Assembly: GCA_902797555.1 (NCBI GenBank)
Contig: CADBTM010000113.1
Coordinates: 1-7,443, forward strand
Origin: Oscillospiraceae bacterium
GTDB lineage: Bacteria; Bacillota; Clostridia; Oscillospirales; Butyricicoccaceae
Direction: 5' to 3'
Length of the DNA stretch: 7,443 bases
Position numbers and translations under genes: made by a program. This document shows, in pieces, positions 5,038 through 7,443 of this stretch. Position 1 is the first letter of the stretch. Each line of letters starts with the position of its first letter. The notes under the pieces are model-generated. The model made no database searches. It was not told where the DNA came from and saw only the letters and a list, made by a program, of their open reading frames with translations.

Positions 5038-5757
5038 GTGCAGAAAGCAATCATCGGAAAGAAGATCGGCATGACGCAGATCTTCGACGAAAAGGGGAAC
5101 GTCATCCCCGTCACGGTCGTTGAGGCCGGTCCGTGCACCGTCATTCAGAAGAAGACCGTGGAAACTGACGGGTATAATTCCGTCCAGCTTGGCTTTGAGG
5201 ATCTGGCCGCCAAGAAGGTCAACAAGCCCATGAAGGGTCACTTTGACAAGGCCAACGTCTCCGCCAAGAAGTATCTCAGAGAGTTCCGTCTGGACAAGGC
5301 CGCCGAGATGAACGTCGGCGACATTATCAAGGCTGACGTCTTTGCTGCCGGCGACAAGATCGACGTCATCGGCACCAGCAAGGGCAAGGGCTATGCCGGC
5401 GTTGTCAAGCGCTGGAACGCCCACGTTCAGTGCCACACCCACGGCGTCGGCCCCGTACACCGCTCTGTCGGTTCTATGGGCGCCAACACCGACCCCTCCC
5501 GCGTCATGCCCGGCAAGCAGATGGCCGGCCATCTGGGCGCAGAGAGAGTCACCGTGCAGAACCTGGAAGTCGTCAAGGTGGATGCGGACGCCAACATGAT
5601 CGCCATCCGCGGTGCCGTTCCCGGCGCCAAGGGCAGCGTGGTCGTCCTGAAGAACACCGTCAAGACCATCAAGGTCAAGCAGGCTGGCGCTGACATCAGC
5701 AAGAACCCGCAGAAGGCTTCCGGCAGAAACCCGCAGAAGGCTTCGGCAAGAGGCTAA
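5038..5757 (+). CDS. rplC: 50S ribosomal protein L3, with a repeated C-terminal tail
   Basis: L3 is an early-assembling 23S rRNA-binding protein whose long loop approaches the peptidyl transferase centre. The N-terminus MQKAIIGKKIGMTQIF and the segment TSKGKGYAGVVKRW (113-126) through SMGANTDPSR and GKQMAGHLG (159-167) are typical. Translation starts at GTG, seven bases after AAGGAGG; no ATG gives a better N-terminus. At 239 residues it is roughly 25-30 longer than the usual 205-212. The extra part is a basic, Ala/Gly/Lys-rich tail after about residue 212, ending in two copies of an eight-residue unit, NPQKASGR and NPQKASARG. The DNA shows a 24 bp period, with AACCCGCAGAAGGCTTC at 5704-5720 and 5728-5744. 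The stop is 18 bp before rplD. Confidence 0.98.
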   Translation: MQKAIIGKKIGMTQIFDEKGNVIPVTVVEAGPCTVIQKKTVETDGYNSVQLGFEDLAAKKVNKPMKGHFDKANVSAKKYLREFRLDKAAEMNVGDIIKADVFAAGDKIDVIGTSKGKGYAGVVKRWNAHVQCHTHGVGPVHRSVGSMGANTDPSRVMPGKQMAGHLGAERVTVQNLEVVKVDADANMIAIRGAVPGAKGSVVVLKNTVKTIKVKQAGADISKNPQKASGRNPQKASARG

Positions 5758-5775
5758 TGGGGAGGAGGAAAGACA

Positions 5776-6402
5776 ATGGCTAAGACGAACGTAGTAGATA
5801 TGACCGGCAAGATCGTCGGTGAGATCGAGCTCAACGACAGCGTGTTCGGCATCGAGCCCAACACCGCCGTCATGCACGCCGACGTGAAGAACTATCTGGC
5901 CAATCAGCGTCAGGGCACTCAGTCCACGCTGACCCGCGCCGAGGTCTCCGGCGGCGGCAGAAAGCCCCGTCGCCAGAAGGGCTCCGGTATGGCTCGTCAG
6001 GGTTCCACCCGCGCTCCCCAGTGGACGCACGGCGGCATCGCCCTCGGCCCCAAGCCCCGCGACTACAGCTATCGCCTGAACAAGAAGGTCAAGCAGCTGG
6101 CCATCCGCAGCGCGCTGAGCGCCAAGGCTCAGGCCGGCGACCTGGTGGTGGTGGACAACATCACCCTGCCCGAGGTCAAGACCCGCAAGATGGTCGACTT
6201 CCTCAAGGCAGTCGGCGCCGATGGCAAGGCTATGGTTATGACCAACAATGTGGAGAAGAACGTTGTTTTGTCCGCCCGCAACATCCCCGGCGTCAAGACC
6301 ACCTTCTCCGGCATCCTCTGCGTCTACGACATCCTGAAGGCTGACAAGCTGGTCGTGGACAAGGCTGCCGTTGAAAAGCTCACGGAGGTGTATGCCAAAT
6401 GA
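5776..6402 (+). CDS. rplD: 50S ribosomal protein L4
   Basis: L4 binds 23S rRNA, lines the narrow part of the peptide exit tunnel, and in E. coli also represses its own operon through the S10 leader. The protein has 208 residues, a normal length. The extended tunnel loop is clear at about residues 44-95, with GGGRKPRRQKGSGMARQG and RAPQWTHGGIALGPKPRDYS, followed by the globular helix KVKQLAIRSALSAK. The lysine of the KPRRQKG motif corresponds to the region where macrolide-resistance changes occur in other species; the sequence here looks wild-type. The start is set by GGAGGAGG (5761-5768). Its stop codon overlaps the rplW start as ATGA. Confidence 0.98.
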   Translation: MAKTNVVDMTGKIVGEIELNDSVFGIEPNTAVMHADVKNYLANQRQGTQSTLTRAEVSGGGRKPRRQKGSGMARQGSTRAPQWTHGGIALGPKPRDYSYRLNKKVKQLAIRSALSAKAQAGDLVVVDNITLPEVKTRKMVDFLKAVGADGKAMVMTNNVEKNVVLSARNIPGVKTTFSGILCVYDILKADKLVVDKAAVEKLTEVYAK

Positions 6403-6695
6403 AAACCGCTTATGATGTCATTCTTCGTCCGGTGATCACCGAGAAGTCCATGGAAGCAGTCGGCGACAAGAAGTACGTCTTTGAGGTCGCCCCCGATGCC
6501 GGCAAGGTCGAGATCCGCAAGGCTGTGGAACAGATCTTCGGCGTCAAGGTCATGAGCGTCAACACCGTCAATGTCAAGGGCAAGGCCGTCCGCGGCCGCA
6601 CCGGCAAGATGGGACGCAAGCCCGATCGCAAGAAGGCGATCGTCCGGCTGACCGACGATTCCAAAGCCATCGAGCTGTTCGAGGGCATGATCTGA
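6399..6695 (+). CDS. rplW: 50S ribosomal protein L23
   Basis: L23 sits at the tunnel exit and is the docking site for trigger factor and signal recognition particle. The 98-residue length is typical. The N-terminus MKTAYDVILRPVITEKSM is the family signature, followed by KYVFEVAPDAGKVEIRKAVE and the basic loop KAVRGRTGKMGRKPDRKKAIV. The ATG overlaps the rplD stop (ATGA) and has its own GGAGGTG (6384-6390), so translation is probably coupled to L4. Confidence 0.98.
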   Translation: MKTAYDVILRPVITEKSMEAVGDKKYVFEVAPDAGKVEIRKAVEQIFGVKVMSVNTVNVKGKAVRGRTGKMGRKPDRKKAIVRLTDDSKAIELFEGMI

Positions 6696-6813
6696 TCGGG
6701 ATTTCCCGCAGATCGGAAGCGTGACCGCTTCCCAATCGCGGCGCAAGGCCGCCGAAAGTATGCCGCATGACATGCGGCGCAAAACGAAACGAAATTAAGG
6801 AGTGAATACACCT
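6696..6813 (+). promoter_or_regulatory. rplW-rplB spacer with four tandem hairpins
   Basis: The 118 bp gap holds four hairpins in a row: CGGG-ATTT-CCCG (6697-6708), GGAAGCG-TGAC-CGCTTCC (6715-6732), GCGGC-GCAAG-GCCGC (6738-6752) and GCCGCAT-GAC-ATGCGGC (6762-6778). All stems are perfect. The third and fourth share complementary arms, so alternative pairings are possible. No U-tract follows, so this is not a terminator. AAGGAG (6797-6802) serves rplB. Function is unknown; control of L2 translation or an RNase site is plausible. Confidence 0.5.
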
Positions 6814-7443
6814 ATGGCGATCAAAAGCTACAAGCCCACGACGCCCTCTCGCCGTCAGATGACGGTGACCGACTACCGTGGACTGAGCAAGGTCAAGCCT
6901 GAGAAGAGCCTTCTGGAGCCTCTCAAGAAGACCGCCGGCCGCAACAGCTACGGCCGCATCACCGTCCGTCATCACGGCGGCGGCAACAAACAGAAATACC
7001 GCGTGATCGACTTCAAGCGCGACAAGGTGGATATGCCCGCCACGGTCCTGACCCTGGAGTACGATCCCAACCGCACCGCTCACATCGCGCTGGTGCAGTA
7101 TGAAGATGGCGAGAAGCGCTACATCCTGGCTCCTCTGGGCCTGAATGTGGGCGACGTCATCGTCTCCGGCGAGGGCGCCGACATCAAGCCCGGCAACTGC
7201 CTGCCCATCGCCAACATCCCTCTGGGTACCATGATCCACAACATCGAGCTGATCCCCGGCCGCGGCGGCCAGCTGGTCCGCACTGCGGGCGGCGCCGCTC
7301 AGCTGATGGCAAAGGAAGGCAACGCCGCTCAGGTCCGTCTTCCCTCCGGCGAAGTCCGTTATATCAAGATGGGCTGCCGCGCCACCATCGGCCAGGTGGG
7401 CAACATCGACCAGGCCAACATCAACATCGGTAAGGCCGGCCGC
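6814..7443 (+). CDS. rplB: 50S ribosomal protein L2, N-terminal 210 residues, cut by window end
   Basis: L2 is a core 23S rRNA-binding protein needed for subunit association and peptidyl transferase activity. The visible 210 residues begin MAIKSYKPTTPSRRQMTV and contain the OB-fold signature RNSYGRITVRHHGGGNKQKYR (about 43-63, shown in part), then LEYDPNRTAHIALV and IPLGTMIHNIELIPGRGGQLVRTAG segments of the SH3-like domain. The usual length is about 275, so roughly 65 residues are missing, including the conserved C-terminal histidine region. The frame is open to the last base with no defect. The start follows AAGGAG by 11 bases. Confidence 0.97.
   Translation, partial: MAIKSYKPTTPSRRQMTVTDYRGLSKVKPEKSLLEPLKKTAGRNSYGRITVRHHGGGNKQKYRVIDFKRDKVDMPATVLTLEYDPNRTAHIALVQYEDGEKRYILAPLGLNVGDVIVSGEGADIKPGNCLPIANIPLGTMIHNIELIPGRGGQLVRTAGGAAQLMAKEGNAAQVRLPSGEVRYIKMGCRATIGQVGNIDQANINIGKAGR

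Noticed and set aside
5002..6030. A 342-codon minus-strand frame opposite rplC and the start of rplD
   Set aside because: It is antisense to secure ribosomal genes, with Leu/Asp/Gly/Val/His-rich shadow composition and no known motif.
1..7443. CRISPR array, insertion sequence, phage genes or tRNA genes
   Set aside because: No regularly spaced repeats, transposase, integrase, phage protein or tRNA-like cloverleaf was seen on either strand.

Overview
The window comes from a Gram-positive (Firmicutes) chromosome with high GC coding DNA. The best guess is a Clostridia member of the Oscillospiraceae type. This rests on a Bacillus-type SOS box, strong AGGAGG ribosome binding sites, an AT-rich regulatory region between GC-rich genes, and RF2, LexA and ribosomal protein sequences of Firmicutes type. 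The genus is not determined. Codon third positions are so GC-rich that long spurious antisense frames exist, and these were discarded.

Layout. Positions 1-3930 lie on the minus strand. Read in transcription order, lexA (3930-3337), recG (3340-1271) and a histidine-phosphatase (phosphoglycerate-mutase-like) gene (1249-650) form a tight operon: lexA and recG overlap by ATGA, and recG and the phosphatase gene are 21 bp apart. A probable intrinsic terminator (480-507) sits in a palindrome-rich 237 bp gap. It is followed by a promoter and the 5' part of prfB (412 to beyond position 1). From about 4142 onward everything is on the plus strand: a strong promoter, a 420 bp structured leader, and the start of the S10 ribosomal protein operon, rpsJ-rplC-rplD-rplW-rplB. 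rplB is cut by the window end.

How the parts work together. lexA carries its own operator over its -35 box, so the SOS repressor probably controls itself together with the RecG fork-remodelling helicase and the phosphatase. Back to back with it is the S10 operon. None of the usual str-operon genes (rpsL, rpsG, fusA, tuf) lies directly upstream, so the S10 operon seems to rely on its own promoter here.

The most interesting non-coding content is RNA structure in the ribosomal operon. The rpsJ leader holds at least eight good stems. One hairpin loop can pair with the rpsJ Shine-Dalgarno region over 12 continuous positions. Further hairpins fill the rpsJ-rplC gap (134 bp) and the rplW-rplB gap (118 bp, four hairpins in a row, some with interchangeable arms). 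These fit ribosomal protein autoregulation or RNA processing, but I could not match them to a known RNA class by eye. All structures were found by eye, without energy calculation or alignment.
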